NCBI RefSeq assembly: GCF_000764665.1
Contig: NZ_JRGM01000029.1
Location: forward strand, 1 to 60,946
DNA: 60,946 nucleotides
From: Aeromonas lacus
GTDB lineage: Bacteria > Pseudomonadota > Gammaproteobacteria > Enterobacterales > Aeromonadaceae
Reading direction: 5' to 3'
Positions 44,744 to 53,417 of the stretch are shown in pieces (the first letter of the stretch is position 1; each line of letters begins with the position of its first letter). A program made the position numbers and the translations under genes. The notes beneath the pieces are model-generated. The model was not told the origin of the DNA. It did not search any database and was given only the letters and a program-made list of their open reading frames with translations.

Positions 44744-45130
44744 CTAGCGGATGGCCGCACCTGCGGCCGCCAGCAACTCCCGCAAAATGGCGCGATGGCA
44801 GCGTGACTCCTGCTCGCAGTAGCAACCCACCGACAGGTTGGTGGTGTGGGAGAGGGCAGCAAGCAGTGCCAGATCGTGTTTGGCTGCCGGGGTCGCCAGC
44901 TCCGCCTTGTACGCCTTGCCAAAGGCAGCCCACTGGGCGGGCGTCTCTGCGGCTTGCCCCAGCTTCATGGTTTCGCTGCCGGGGGCCAGGTTCGGGAACC
45001 AGACGTCATACCAGTTCTGGCTGGCAAACTCGGTCTTTGGTACGCCGCGTGGCGGGCGACGTACCGTGCCGATCCGCAGTCCTTCGTCGGGGAGGCGGGG
45101 CGAGCCGAGACGCACGATGGCGAGCGCCAT
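44744..45130 (-). CDS. DUF488 family protein
   Basis: 128 residues with the DUF488 layout: IVRLGSPRLPDEGLRIGTVRRPPRGVPK, YDVWFPNLAPG, and the metal-site-like CYCEQESRCHRAILRELL. The function is unknown. It starts 6 nt after the rcsF stop, so the two are probably one operon. Confidence 0.88.
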   Translation of the reverse strand: MALAIVRLGSPRLPDEGLRIGTVRRPPRGVPKTEFASQNWYDVWFPNLAPGSETMKLGQAAETPAQWAAFGKAYKAELATPAAKHDLALLAALSHTTNLSVGCYCEQESRCHRAILRELLAAAGAAIR

Positions 45131-45136
45131 GAGCCG

Positions 45137-45511
45137 TTACTTCTCTTCAGCCACTTTCAGCGCCTGACCGTAGCAGATCACCTGCTTCAGGCAGCCGGGG
45201 GTATCGCTGAATTCGCTGCACTTGTCGAAGGTGACGCCGTTGCCGCCCATGTCGGCAGCGCGGCGGCGAGCCAGGGTGCGCGCTTCACCGGCGTTGGGCA
45301 CCGGTTGCTTGGCATCGGCCTGGCACGATTCCCCCTCGACGGTGCCGAGGTAGAGGTAGTTGAGATCGGCCAGCTGAGCTTGCTCGTAAATCCGCACGCT
45401 ACCGGGTTTGAAGTAGTCGTCGAAGTTCTCTTTATCCAGATTGCTGTTGAAGGCGTAGTTGGCACAGCCGGAGGCAATCAGGGGCATCATCAGGATCAGG
45501 CGTTTCATCAT
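45137..45511 (-). CDS. rcsF: RcsF-like outer-membrane lipoprotein
   Basis: 124 residues. The signal peptide ends in the lipobox ASGC (Cys16). The mature part follows RcsF: VRIYEQAQLADLNYLYLGTVEGESCQA, then ARRRAADMGGNGVTF, and TPGCLKQVICYGQAL. It has four cysteines placed like the two non-consecutive disulfides of E. coli RcsF. RcsF senses envelope stress and signals to the Rcs phosphorelay. ATGATG at 45511/45508 is the likely start. The other rcs genes are not in the window. Confidence 0.85.
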   Translation of the reverse strand: MMKRLILMMPLIASGCANYAFNSNLDKENFDDYFKPGSVRIYEQAQLADLNYLYLGTVEGESCQADAKQPVPNAGEARTLARRRAADMGGNGVTFDKCSEFSDTPGCLKQVICYGQALKVAEEK

Positions 45512-45670
45512 CTCGTATCTTGTGTCGGTGATGAGGACAGTAGAAAGGCGCAGGCGCTCCATGTCGGCATCTTGTTGAATAATGAGGGGCCATTATAGGG
45601 GCCAGTCGCCTGTGGCGGCCAGCCCCGTTTTGACCCTGAATGTCAGGGTGTGACCGCCATCAGGCAGATA

Positions 45671-47401
45671 TCAGACCGGTGCCAGCCGTTGATGCAGGCT
45701 GCGATAGTACTCATCCTCCAGCAACTCCTGATGGGGAGCGCAGAGGCGGATCTGCCCCTCTTCCATCAGGGCGATGCGATCCATCTGCTCCAGCCCCAGC
45801 AGGCGGTGGGAGATGAGCAGCATGGAGCGGTCGGCTCCCAGGGTGAACAGCAGCGCCATGATCTCCCGCTCGGTCTGGCTGTCGAGCCCCTCGGTCGGCT
45901 CATCGAGCAGCCAGAGCGGCGCATCGTGCAGCAGGGCGCGGGAGATGCCGATACGGCGGCGCTCGCCACCGGAGAGGGGTCGGCCACCGTCGCCGAGCCA
46001 AGCATCCAGACCTGCTTCATCTTCCAGCAGGGTGGCAAGGCCAACCCGGGTCAGCACTTCGACCAGCTGTTCGTCAGTAGCGGTCGGAGCCGCCAGCTTG
46101 AGGTTGCCCCGCAAGGTATCGGCAAACAGATGCACCCGCTGGCTCACCACCGAGATGGAGGCGCGCAGCGCCCCTTCGCTGTAGTCGGTCAGCGGTTTGC
46201 CATCGAGCAGAATTTTGCCCGCCAGCGGGCTCCACTCCCGGGTCAGCAGACCCATCAGGGTCGATTTGCCACAGCCGGTCTGGCCCAGCAGCGCCAGCTT
46301 CTCGCCTGCGTGCAGTTGCAGGGTGCAGCCGCGCAGCACCGGCTGCGGATTGCCGGGATAACCGAAGTAGAGGTCATTGATCAGCAGGGCACCCTGGCTG
46401 GCGTGGGCCTGTTCGCTGCCCCACTCGGGCGCTTTGGCCTCCTGCAGGATCTCGTTCAGGCGGCGTGCCGAGGTGAGGCTGGTGGAGAGGTGCTGGAAGG
46501 AGCCAGCCAGCGGCATCAGCGCTTCGAAGCTGGCTAGCGTGGCAAATACCATCAGGGCGGTAACGGGATCGGGCGCAGCCCCTGCAACCCCGTGGCCTGC
46601 CATCCAGAGCATCAGGGTCAGGGTCCAGCCGCTCAGCAGTTGCACCGAGAAGTTGGCCAGCCCGCTCACCTTGGCCATGCGGGCCTGGGCGGCGAGCAGT
46701 GCCTGCTCGGCCTGTTGCAGTTCACCGAGTACCTTGGGGGCGGCGGCAAACATCTGCAGCTCGGCCTGACCATCCAGATAATCCACCATGCGGGTGCGCA
46801 GACTGGCCTTTTCGGCGATCAGTGCCTGACCGGGGCGACGGCCGAGGAAGTAGAACACTAGCGGCAAAGCGATCATGCCAAACAGCAGAATGGCGCCGAG
46901 GGTCAGGGCGAGGTGACTGTCGAAAAACGACAGGAAGAAGACCAGTCCGGCACTGCTGAGCAGGGCCGCGCCGATAGGGGTGAGCAGGCGCAGGTAGACG
47001 TGGTCCATGGCGTCGATATCGGCCACTAGCCGGTTGAGCAGATCCGCCTGACGAAAGCCTGCCAGCGTACCGGTGGAGAGTGGCGAGAGCTTTTGCCAGA
47101 ACCAGACTCGCAGCCGGGTCAGTACCCGGAAGGTGGCATCGTGGCTCACCACCCGCTCACCCCAGCGACCTGCGGTGCGGATGATGGAGAAGAAGCGCAC
47201 CCCGCCAGCCGGCGTCATGTAGTTGAAGCTGTCTCGACTGGCGACGGCCATCCCGGCAACGGCGGCGGCAGAGAGGAACCAGCCGGAGAGCGACAGCAGC
47301 CCCATCCCGGCAATCAGGGTGACCAGTGCCAGCAGCAGGCCGAGGGAGAGGCTGAGCCAGTGTTGACGGTAGAGGCGCAGAAACGGCAAGAGATCAGTCA
47401 T
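45671..47401 (-). CDS. cydC: ABC exporter CydC (cytochrome bd assembly)
   Basis: A 576-residue half-transporter. Six membrane helices occupy the N-terminal 300 residues, followed by a nucleotide-binding domain with Walker A LGQTGCGKST, signature LSGGERRRIG and Walker B LWLLDEPTEGLD. With CydD it exports cysteine and glutathione or handles haem, and it is needed to assemble cytochrome bd oxidase. Its start overlaps the cydD end by 8 nt. Confidence 0.94.
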   Translation of the reverse strand: MTDLLPFLRLYRQHWLSLSLGLLLALVTLIAGMGLLSLSGWFLSAAAVAGMAVASRDSFNYMTPAGGVRFFSIIRTAGRWGERVVSHDATFRVLTRLRVWFWQKLSPLSTGTLAGFRQADLLNRLVADIDAMDHVYLRLLTPIGAALLSSAGLVFFLSFFDSHLALTLGAILLFGMIALPLVFYFLGRRPGQALIAEKASLRTRMVDYLDGQAELQMFAAAPKVLGELQQAEQALLAAQARMAKVSGLANFSVQLLSGWTLTLMLWMAGHGVAGAAPDPVTALMVFATLASFEALMPLAGSFQHLSTSLTSARRLNEILQEAKAPEWGSEQAHASQGALLINDLYFGYPGNPQPVLRGCTLQLHAGEKLALLGQTGCGKSTLMGLLTREWSPLAGKILLDGKPLTDYSEGALRASISVVSQRVHLFADTLRGNLKLAAPTATDEQLVEVLTRVGLATLLEDEAGLDAWLGDGGRPLSGGERRRIGISRALLHDAPLWLLDEPTEGLDSQTEREIMALLFTLGADRSMLLISHRLLGLEQMDRIALMEEGQIRLCAPHQELLEDEYYRSLHQRLAPV

Positions 47402-49163
47402 CGAGAGAGCCCTCGGAACGTTGGGAGAGCAGCCGGGCGAATGGCCCCTCTGCCTGACAAAGTTGCTGGAAGTTGCCCTGTTCCACCAGCTGACCGCGCT
47501 CCAGCACCAGGATCTGATCCATCTTGCCGAGCTGGTCGAGGCGGTGGGTGATCATCAGCAGGGTCTGGTTGGCCATCGCCTCTTCAAGGGTGGCCATAAT
47601 GGCCCGCTCCGAGTGGCGATCCAGACTGGCAGTCGGCTCGTCCAGCACCATCAGCTGGGTCGATTTGAGCAGGGTGCGCGCCAGCGCGAGGCGCTGGGCC
47701 TGACCGACCGAGAGGCCGCCCGCCTGATCGCCAACCGGATAGTCAAACCCCTTCTCCATGGCAAACTCCCATGCCTGCGCCCGTTTCAGGGCCTCCTCCA
47801 GCTCGGCATCGCTGGCTGCTGGCTTGGCCAGCAGCAGGTTGTCGCGAAGAGAGGCGTGAAACAGTTGCGGGTTTTGCGAGAGCCAGCCCAGTTGCAGGCG
47901 CCACTGACTCATGTCGAGGGTGGCCAGCTCCTGACCATTCACCTTGAGCTCGCCGCGATAGGGGGCAAAGCCGAGCAGGGCGTTGACCAGCGAGCTTTTG
48001 CCGGCACCACTGATGCCGACCAGGGCGGTGCGTGAACCGGCTGCAAGGGTGAAGTCGATGGGGCCGACCAGCACCTTGCCCTCGGCGCTCAGCACTTCCA
48101 GACCTTTGGCTTCAACCTTGATGGGGCTGTCGGCGTGGAAAGGGGTGCTGCCTGCGGCTGGCTCGCTCACCTCGGCTTCGAGGAATTCGAGCAGCTGTTC
48201 GGCAGCGCCGATGGCCTGTGCCTTGGCATGGTAGTGGGCACCTAGTTCGCGCAACGGTGCGTAGAGCTCGGGGGCAAGGAAGAGCACGAACAGGCCGGTA
48301 AAGAGAGTAACTTTGCTGCCATAGTGGCCAAAATCGAGGTGATCGATATAGGAGAAGCCGAAGTAAACGGCGACCAGCGCGACCGAGATGGCGGCGAAGA
48401 ACTCCAGTACGGCGGTGCTCAAAAACGCAAGGCGCAGCACTTCCATGGTGCGCTCGCGAAAATCTTCCGAGGCGTCGCGAATGGCGTCGCCTTCAGCCTG
48501 GGTGCGCATGAAGAGTTGCAGGGTTCGCAGCCCCTTCAGGCGATCGAGGAAGTGGCCGGAGAGACGAGCCAGCGCCTGGAAGTTGCGGCGGTTGGCATCG
48601 GCGGCACCGACACCGACCAGGATCATAAAGATGGGGATCAGAGGGGCAGTACCCAGCAGGATCAGGCCCGCCGCCCAGTTGACCGGGAATACGGCTACCA
48701 GAATGACTACCGGAATAAAGACCGCGATGGCCATTTGTGGCAGATAGCGGGAGAAGAAATCCTGCATGTTTTCAATCTGTTCCAGCAGCAGGCTGGCCCA
48801 GGTGCCGGCCGGGCGACGCTGGATATAGGCAGGGCCGAGACGGCTTAAGCGAGTGAGCACCAGCTGGCGGATGGTCTGGCGCACCACGCTGCCGGCCTTG
48901 AAGCTGGCCACTTCGCGGCCGTAGGCGAGTGCCGCCTTGCCGAGGGTTACCAGCAGCAGGGTAATAAAGAGGGGGATGGATTGTTCCGGCTGTTTGCCCT
49001 CAATGATGAAGCTGTGGAGCAGGGTCGCCAGCAGCCAGGCTTGCGCCACCATCAGAATGCCCTGACCCAGGCCAAAAGCGATGGAAATCGTGATCCAGCG
49101 GCGACCGTGACTCGATTGCGTGCGCAACCAGCCATAGAGACGTTTTTGCGTTTTTTTATCCAT
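47394..49163 (-). CDS. cydD: ABC exporter CydD (cytochrome bd assembly)
   Basis: 589 residues, as in E. coli (588). The transmembrane domain is followed by Walker A VGISGAGKSS, signature LSVGQAQRLALAR (Val in place of the usual Gly, as in CydD) and Walker B LMVLDEPTASLD. It is the first gene of cydDC. ATG at 49163 follows AGGATGGTGG; ATG at 49172 is less likely. Respiratory function links it to arcA nearby. Confidence 0.94.
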   Translation of the reverse strand: MDKKTQKRLYGWLRTQSSHGRRWITISIAFGLGQGILMVAQAWLLATLLHSFIIEGKQPEQSIPLFITLLLVTLGKAALAYGREVASFKAGSVVRQTIRQLVLTRLSRLGPAYIQRRPAGTWASLLLEQIENMQDFFSRYLPQMAIAVFIPVVILVAVFPVNWAAGLILLGTAPLIPIFMILVGVGAADANRRNFQALARLSGHFLDRLKGLRTLQLFMRTQAEGDAIRDASEDFRERTMEVLRLAFLSTAVLEFFAAISVALVAVYFGFSYIDHLDFGHYGSKVTLFTGLFVLFLAPELYAPLRELGAHYHAKAQAIGAAEQLLEFLEAEVSEPAAGSTPFHADSPIKVEAKGLEVLSAEGKVLVGPIDFTLAAGSRTALVGISGAGKSSLVNALLGFAPYRGELKVNGQELATLDMSQWRLQLGWLSQNPQLFHASLRDNLLLAKPAASDAELEEALKRAQAWEFAMEKGFDYPVGDQAGGLSVGQAQRLALARTLLKSTQLMVLDEPTASLDRHSERAIMATLEEAMANQTLLMITHRLDQLGKMDQILVLERGQLVEQGNFQQLCQAEGPFARLLSQRSEGSLDD

Positions 49164-49324
49164 TACCACCATCCTCGCGTCGAGTGGCGCAAGACTATCC
49201 TCGCCGTTTGGCCTTGGCAACCTTGTAAATTATCTGTGTTGAAAATGTTTGCTTGAAAAAGCAACCGACTGTTCAATCCTTGTCCGAACAGATTGATTTA
49301 TTGAAAAAAGTGGCAAGGACGGCA

Positions 49325-49352
49325 TTGCGCTCACCGGCAAAATGCATATAGT
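49325..49352 (+). promoter_or_regulatory. Promoter of the tRNA-Gly pair
   Basis: TTGCGC (49325-49330) and TATAGT (49347-49352) are 16 bp apart, followed by a G/C-rich discriminator (AGGAGCCC). This is typical of growth-rate-controlled stable RNA promoters. Confidence 0.65.
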
Positions 49353-49364
49353 AGGAGCCCTGAC

Positions 49365-49438
49365 GCGGGTGTAGTTCAATGGTAGAACGGTAGCTTCCCA
49401 AGCTGCATACGTGGGTTCGATTCCCATCACCCGCTCCA
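49365..49438 (+). tRNA. tRNA-Gly (anticodon CCC)
   Basis: 74 nt with encoded CCA. The acceptor GCGGGTG pairs with CACCCGC. The D-arm is GTTC/GAAC. Anticodon stem GTAGC/GCTGC encloses loop TTCCCAA, giving CCC. The T-loop is GTGGGTTCGATTCCCAT. Confidence 0.93.
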
Positions 49439-49453
49439 AATTTCAGATGCCAG

Positions 49454-49528
<75 letters not shown>

Positions 49529-49538
49529 GCTTCAACGC

Positions 49539-49571
49539 AAAAAGCCCACTCCTGCGAGTGGGCTTTTTGTT
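49539..49571 (+). terminator. Rho-independent terminator of the tRNA-Gly pair
   Basis: An AAAGCCCACTC/GAGTGGGCTTT stem with a CTGC loop and TTTTTGTTTG tail. Confidence 0.92.
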
Positions 49572-49621
49572 TGTCCGCGATTTGCTTCTCTTTTCCACTC
49601 TTCATGGCGCCCCGGGATCCG

Positions 49622-49650
49622 GAAAAAAGAAAAGGCGCCATAGGCGCCTC
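49622..49650 (-). terminator. Rho-independent terminator of arcA
   Basis: An AGGCGCC/GGCGCCT stem with a 3-nt loop, then TTTCTTTTTT on the minus strand, 25 nt beyond the arcA stop. Confidence 0.85.
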
Positions 49651-49674
49651 TTCGGATGGGTAAGCGGTGCGGAA

Positions 49675-50394
49675 TTACTCCTGCTCCAGCTCGCCGCAGA
49701 AACGGTAACCTTCGCCGTGGATGGTGGCGATGATCTCCGGGGTATCGTTGACACTTTCGAAGTGCTTGCGGATACGACGGATGGTCACATCAACGGTACG
49801 GTCATGCGGCTTGAGCTCGCGGCCGGTCATCTTCTTCAGCAGCTCGGCACGGGTCTGGATCTGGCCCGGGTTTTCGCAGAAGTGCAGCATGGCACGGAAC
49901 TCGGAGCGCGGCAGCTTGAACATGTCGCCAGTTGGGCTGACCAGTGCGCGGCTGTTGATATCCAGCGCCCAGCCGTTGAACAGATAACGCTCAACCAGCT
50001 TCTTCTCTTCGCCACCGGCAGCCACGTTCATGGTACGGCTCAGCAGGTTGCGGGCACGGATGGTCAGTTCGCGCGGGTTGAACGGCTTGGTGATGTAATC
50101 ATCGGCGCCGATCTCCAGACCCAGGATCTTGTCCACTTCGTTGTCGCGACCGGTCAGGAACATCAGGGCGATGTTGTCGTTCTCGCGCAGTTCACGGGCC
50201 AGCAACAGGCCGTTCTTGCCCGGCAGGTTGATGTCCATGATCACCAGATTGATGGTGTGAGAGGTGAGGGCCTGATGCATCTCGTCGCCGTTGTTGGCTT
50301 CGAGTACGATGTAGCCTTCTGCCTCGAAAATGCTTTTCAGGGTATTACGAGTGACCAGTTCGTCTTCGACGATCAGAATGTGTGGTGTTTGCAT
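49675..50394 (-). CDS. arcA: Aerobic respiration control response regulator ArcA
   Basis: 239 residues, nearly identical to E. coli Arc[21 protein letters not shown], phospho-acceptor Asp54 in [25 protein letters not shown], and a DNA-binding domain with [18 protein letters not shown]. Under reducing conditions it represses aerobic respiration genes and activates cytochrome bd genes. The 395-nt upstream region carries an FNR-like box, matching the known FNR activation of arcA in E. coli. The kinase ArcB is not in the window. Confidence 0.97.
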   Translation of the reverse strand: MQTPHILIVEDELVTRNTLKSIFEAEGYIVLEANNGDEMHQALTSHTINLVIMDINLPGKNGLLLARELRENDNIALMFLTGRDNEVDKILGLEIGADDYITKPFNPRELTIRARNLLSRTMNVAAGGEEKKLVERYLFNGWALDINSRALVSPTGDMFKLPRSEFRAMLHFCENPGQIQTRAELLKKMTGRELKPHDRTVDVTIRRIRKHFESVNDTPEIIATIHGEGYRFCGELEQE

Positions 50395-50693
50395 GAGTAT
50401 TCCCAGATTCTTATCAGTTAATTATCTTAAATTTAACACTTCTTGGCGTTTCAAGCCGATTTCCTGACTGATCCTGAAAATTAATTACGTCATCCTGGGT
50501 ATGAAGGTCAGGTCGGCATAGTGTGAATTTGGCATCAGTATCGGCAAATATCCCTGTGCCACTTATAGGTTCCCGAGAAGACTACTCGAGCAAAGCCTGG
50601 AAAGGTCATCCATTACGAAGTTGCCGCATTTTATCAGTTAACAGGAGCATAACAACACCCTTTGCCGTCAGATAGCAACTTTTTAACTCTGTT

Positions 50694-50707
50694 TTGATAT
50701 AGGTCAA
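50694..50707 (-). promoter_or_regulatory. FNR-like box upstream of arcA
   Basis: TTGAT-ATAG-GTCAA, one mismatch from TTGAT-N4-ATCAA, about 300 nt before the arcA ATG and about 80 nt before the divergent DUF3293 gene. It could serve either direction. Confidence 0.45.
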
Positions 50708-50789
50708 ACCGTAGCACAACAGCATCATACTTGGCCTTAACCGTGTTTTCGCCCCTATAAAATGTAATGGAATGTAACATGTGATTGAC

Positions 50790-51197
50790 ATGATTTTGTG
50801 GGAAAACTACAAGAAAATTTGCTTTTTAGCGCCATTTGGAATGCCTTCCTGGCCCGAATTTGCCATCGTTCCAGCCTGGAATCCAGCCAGCCAATGGGTG
50901 GGAGAGCGTCGCAACCGGCGTCGCGAGCGGGCACTTTGGCGTCATCTGGAGGCCATGCCGGGCGTCAATATGGCTGGCCCAGTGTGGGGGATGGCACCGG
51001 ATGAAAGCTGGCGTGAGTCCTCGCTCGCTGTGGCGCTGCCCCTGCCAGAGGCTTGCGCACTGGCTGCCCGCTTTGGCCAGAACGCCATCTACTGGGTCAA
51101 AAGGGGACAACTCTGGTTGGTGCCGGTATTAAGCGATAAATCAGCAGTTTGTCTGGGAGATATCGCTGCTTTCTGGATTGTCAGAGCCAATTGTTGA
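50790..51197 (+). CDS. DUF3293 domain protein
   Basis: 135 residues in the DUF3293 pattern: FAIVPAWNPASQWVGERRNRRRERALWRHL, DESWRESSLAVALPLPEACALAARFGQNAIYWVKRGQLWLVPV. Small soluble protein of unknown function. The start is uncertain: ATG at 50790 is used, a GTG at 50781 is in frame and neither has a strong ribosome-binding site. It is followed 42 nt later by rraA. Confidence 0.8.
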   Translation: MILWENYKKICFLAPFGMPSWPEFAIVPAWNPASQWVGERRNRRRERALWRHLEAMPGVNMAGPVWGMAPDESWRESSLAVALPLPEACALAARFGQNAIYWVKRGQLWLVPVLSDKSAVCLGDIAAFWIVRANC

Positions 51198-51239
51198 TGA
51201 AAGAATGAACATCTTCATGCATCTGAAAGGAATCAAATC

Positions 51240-51719
51240 ATGCTGGATCTTCTGCCCGACCTCTGCGATCAGCACGGCGATATGCTGCAAGTGGCTGAAC
51301 CCTGTTTTCACGATTTCGGTGGCAAGGCGATCTTCTATGGTCGCGCCGTGACCCTCTCCTGCTACGAAGACAACAGTCTGGTGCGGGAGTTGGTGAATCG
51401 TCCCGGCCAAGGCAAGGTGATGGTGATCGATGGGGGCGGTTCACTGTGTCGGGCTCTGCTTGGTGATCAACTGGCCATCAAGGCGGTGGAGCAGGGGTGG
51501 GAGGGGATCCTGATCCACGGCGCGGCGCGGGATGTGGGCACTTTGGCCACGCTGGCGCTCGGGGTCAAGGCGCTGGCGGCCTGTCCGGTCAAGACCGAGA
51601 AGCGCGGGCAGGGCGAGCTTGGCGCGGTAGTGAACTTTGCCGGCGTGACCATTCATGAAGGGGATTACATCTACGCGGATCGCAACGGCGTAGTGGTGAG
51701 TGCCACGCCGCTGATCTGA
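51240..51719 (+). CDS. rraA: RraA family protein (regulator of RNase E activity A)
   Basis: 159 residues with the RraA/HMG aldolase-like core: EPCFHDFGGKAIFYGRAVTL, VMVIDGGGSLCRALLGDQLAIKAVEQGWEGILIHGAARDV, and GDYIYADRNGVVV. E. coli RraA binds RNase E and slows RNA decay, while related proteins are aldolases. Sequence and length favour RraA. AAAGGAATCA precedes the ATG. It ends one base before the convergent gene. Confidence 0.88.
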   Translation: MLDLLPDLCDQHGDMLQVAEPCFHDFGGKAIFYGRAVTLSCYEDNSLVRELVNRPGQGKVMVIDGGGSLCRALLGDQLAIKAVEQGWEGILIHGAARDVGTLATLALGVKALAACPVKTEKRGQGELGAVVNFAGVTIHEGDYIYADRNGVVVSATPLI

Positions 51720-51720
51720 T

Positions 51721-52200
51721 TCAGAAGTTGAAACCCACCCCCAGGCTCAGCGCCTGATCGGCCGTAAAGGCGCTGACGCCGTAATTGGCGGTCAGGGAGA
51801 GTCTGGGGGTCAGCAGCAGGCTGGAGTTGAGCTCCAGCAGGGTGCTGCCCTGATTGAGTTCCAGATGGCGGATCTGGCTGCCGACATTGAAGGCGGGGGA
51901 GAGTTGATAGCGTACCCCCGAGCTCATGTTGAAACCTGATTGACGGTTCTGATCCGCGACCGCCGGCCCCGCTTCCATAAAGAGGCTGACATCATCCATC
52001 ACCGGATATTGATAGCCGCTGTTGACCAGCCAGAGATCAAAACTGTCGCTGTGATGGCTCTGACTGTTGAGCAGTACCCCGGAGTAACTTTTGACATAAA
52101 GTGCGGGGTCGGCTGGCTGCTTGAAGAGATCCCAGTCGGCAGCCTGAGCGGCCACGCTGGTGCAGGATGCGAGCAGTGTGATGAGTAGCGCCTTGGTCAT
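51721..52200 (-). CDS. Probable small outer-membrane beta-barrel protein
   Basis: 159 residues. The signal peptide is MTKALLITLLASCTSVAAQA. The mature part alternates polar and hydrophobic residues in about eight strand-like segments (for example SLFMEAGPAVAD, NVGSQIRHLELNQ, RLSLTANYGVSAF) and ends in Phe (LGVGFNF), the usual outer-membrane targeting end. The function is unknown. GGAGGGG precedes ATG at 52200. The convergent rraA ends only one base away, with no terminator between. Confidence 0.75.
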   Translation of the reverse strand: MTKALLITLLASCTSVAAQAADWDLFKQPADPALYVKSYSGVLLNSQSHHSDSFDLWLVNSGYQYPVMDDVSLFMEAGPAVADQNRQSGFNMSSGVRYQLSPAFNVGSQIRHLELNQGSTLLELNSSLLLTPRLSLTANYGVSAFTADQALSLGVGFNF

Positions 52201-52357
52201 TCTTTTCCCCTCCCTGGGTCCGGAACTGAGCTTAAGCATGGCACATGCCAGAGCGGAGTTAAGTGAACTCTGATCACAATAAATCGCTTTGGCTGAGGCG
52301 CTGAGCATGTTAAACAGGCTGCCATATTGATGAGTCCAATCATTAAGAGGTGAATCC

Positions 52358-52756
52358 ATGAACAAGAAACTGACTCTGCTGGCCGCGCTGGCACTGGGAG
52401 GCTGCGCCATGGCGACCGGTTCTACCATGACTCAACTGCAGGCATCCGGCTGGCAACTGCAAGGTGCCACCGGCGATACCTTTACCCTGCAAGTTGTCGA
52501 CGGCAAGGTGGCGGGCAAAGGCGGCTGCAACCGCTATTTTGGCGGTATCACCAAGCAGGGTGACGGTGTCTTGACGCTGGGGGCCATGGGCTCCACTCGC
52601 ATGATGTGCATCGGCGACGCCATGAACAAAGAGACCGAGTTCCTGCAAAAGCTGGAGAAGGTGGCAACCTACTCCATCAACGGCAACCAGCTGACTCTGA
52701 GCGATGCCAACAAGGCGGCCCTGCTCACCTTCAACGCCGTTCCCGTGACCAAGTAA
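52358..52756 (+). CDS. META-domain lipoprotein (HslJ-like)
   Basis: 132 residues. The lipobox LGGC (Cys16 region) follows a short signal peptide. The META domain shows SGWQLQGATGDTFTLQVVDGKVAGKGGCNRYFGG and GAMGSTRMMCIGDAMNKETEFL. HslJ is a heat-inducible outer-membrane lipoprotein linked to novobiocin resistance in E. coli. An AAGAGGTGA site lies 7 nt before the start. Confidence 0.9.
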   Translation: MNKKLTLLAALALGGCAMATGSTMTQLQASGWQLQGATGDTFTLQVVDGKVAGKGGCNRYFGGITKQGDGVLTLGAMGSTRMMCIGDAMNKETEFLQKLEKVATYSINGNQLTLSDANKAALLTFNAVPVTK

Positions 52757-52779
52757 GAGTCTGTTGCAGACCCTTGGCT

Positions 52780-52812
52780 GACGCCCTCCCTGCCGGAGGG
52801 CGTCTTTGTTTT
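52780..52812 (+). terminator. Rho-independent terminator after the META lipoprotein gene
   Basis: A GACGCCCTCC/GGAGGGCGTC stem with a 5-nt loop, then TTTGTTTT. Confidence 0.88.
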
Positions 52813-52893
52813 ACCCACAGCAATCCGTTCCCGGCTTCTCCTCCCGATTCTTTGGCTCTTCCTTCTCATCATGGCGAAAGGAGTGTCTGCAAA

Positions 52894-52927
52894 TTGATCA
52901 TTTCAATGATTCTTGTATAGTTGAAAT
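52894..52927 (+). promoter_or_regulatory. arsR promoter with overlapping dyad operator
   Basis: TTGATC (52894-52899) and TATAGT (52916-52921) are spaced 16 bp. The inverted repeat ATTTCAA-N14-TTGAAAT (52900-52906 and 52921-52927) covers the spacer and the -10. It is a likely ArsR operator 26 nt before the gene. Confidence 0.65.
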
Positions 52928-52953
52928 AAAAGAGCGTTCAACGAGGGGAAATT

Positions 52954-53322
52954 ATGAACAAAGAGATGGCCACCAAGGTCTTCGAATCGCTGGCTTCCGG
53001 TATCCGGCTTGATGTATGGCGGCTGCTGGTCAAGGCCGGGCTGGAGGGGCGGGTCGCGGGCGAACTGGCCAGCGAACTCGATATTGCCCCCAATACCCTC
53101 TCGTTTCACCTCAAGGCGATGCTCAACGCCGGTCTGCTGTCGGTGGAGCAGGAGGGGCGCTTTCTGCGCTACCGCGCGAATATCCCCTTGATGCTGGATG
53201 TGATTGCCTACCTCACCGAGGAGTGCTGCGCCGGTCATCCCGAAGCGTGCGGCGTGATGCGCGCCGAGTCGGCCTGCTCCCCCCATGTTCTGCCTGCGCA
53301 ACCCTGCTGCAACAAGGGGTAA
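52954..53322 (+). CDS. arsR: ArsR-type arsenic-responsive repressor
   Basis: 122 residues. The winged helix (about 10-75) contains AGELASELDIAPNTLSFHLKAMLNAGLL. It lacks the CxC of plasmid-type ArsR in that helix. Instead, cysteines sit at the C-terminus: Cys91, Cys92 and Cys99 (TEECCAGHPEAC), then Cys108 and Cys118-119. The C-terminal CC-x6-C layout resembles Acidithiobacillus ferrooxidans ArsR, where three C-terminal cysteines bind As(III). It is first in arsR-acr3-arsC. Confidence 0.92.
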   Translation: MNKEMATKVFESLASGIRLDVWRLLVKAGLEGRVAGELASELDIAPNTLSFHLKAMLNAGLLSVEQEGRFLRYRANIPLMLDVIAYLTEECCAGHPEACGVMRAESACSPHVLPAQPCCNKG

Positions 53323-53417
53323 CCGGCTACGACATCCCCTGGCGGCGCCTTGTCAGGGTAATCAGTCATTCACATTTTCAATTACAGGTGCTCAAGCGAA
53401 TAGCACCGGGAGTCATC

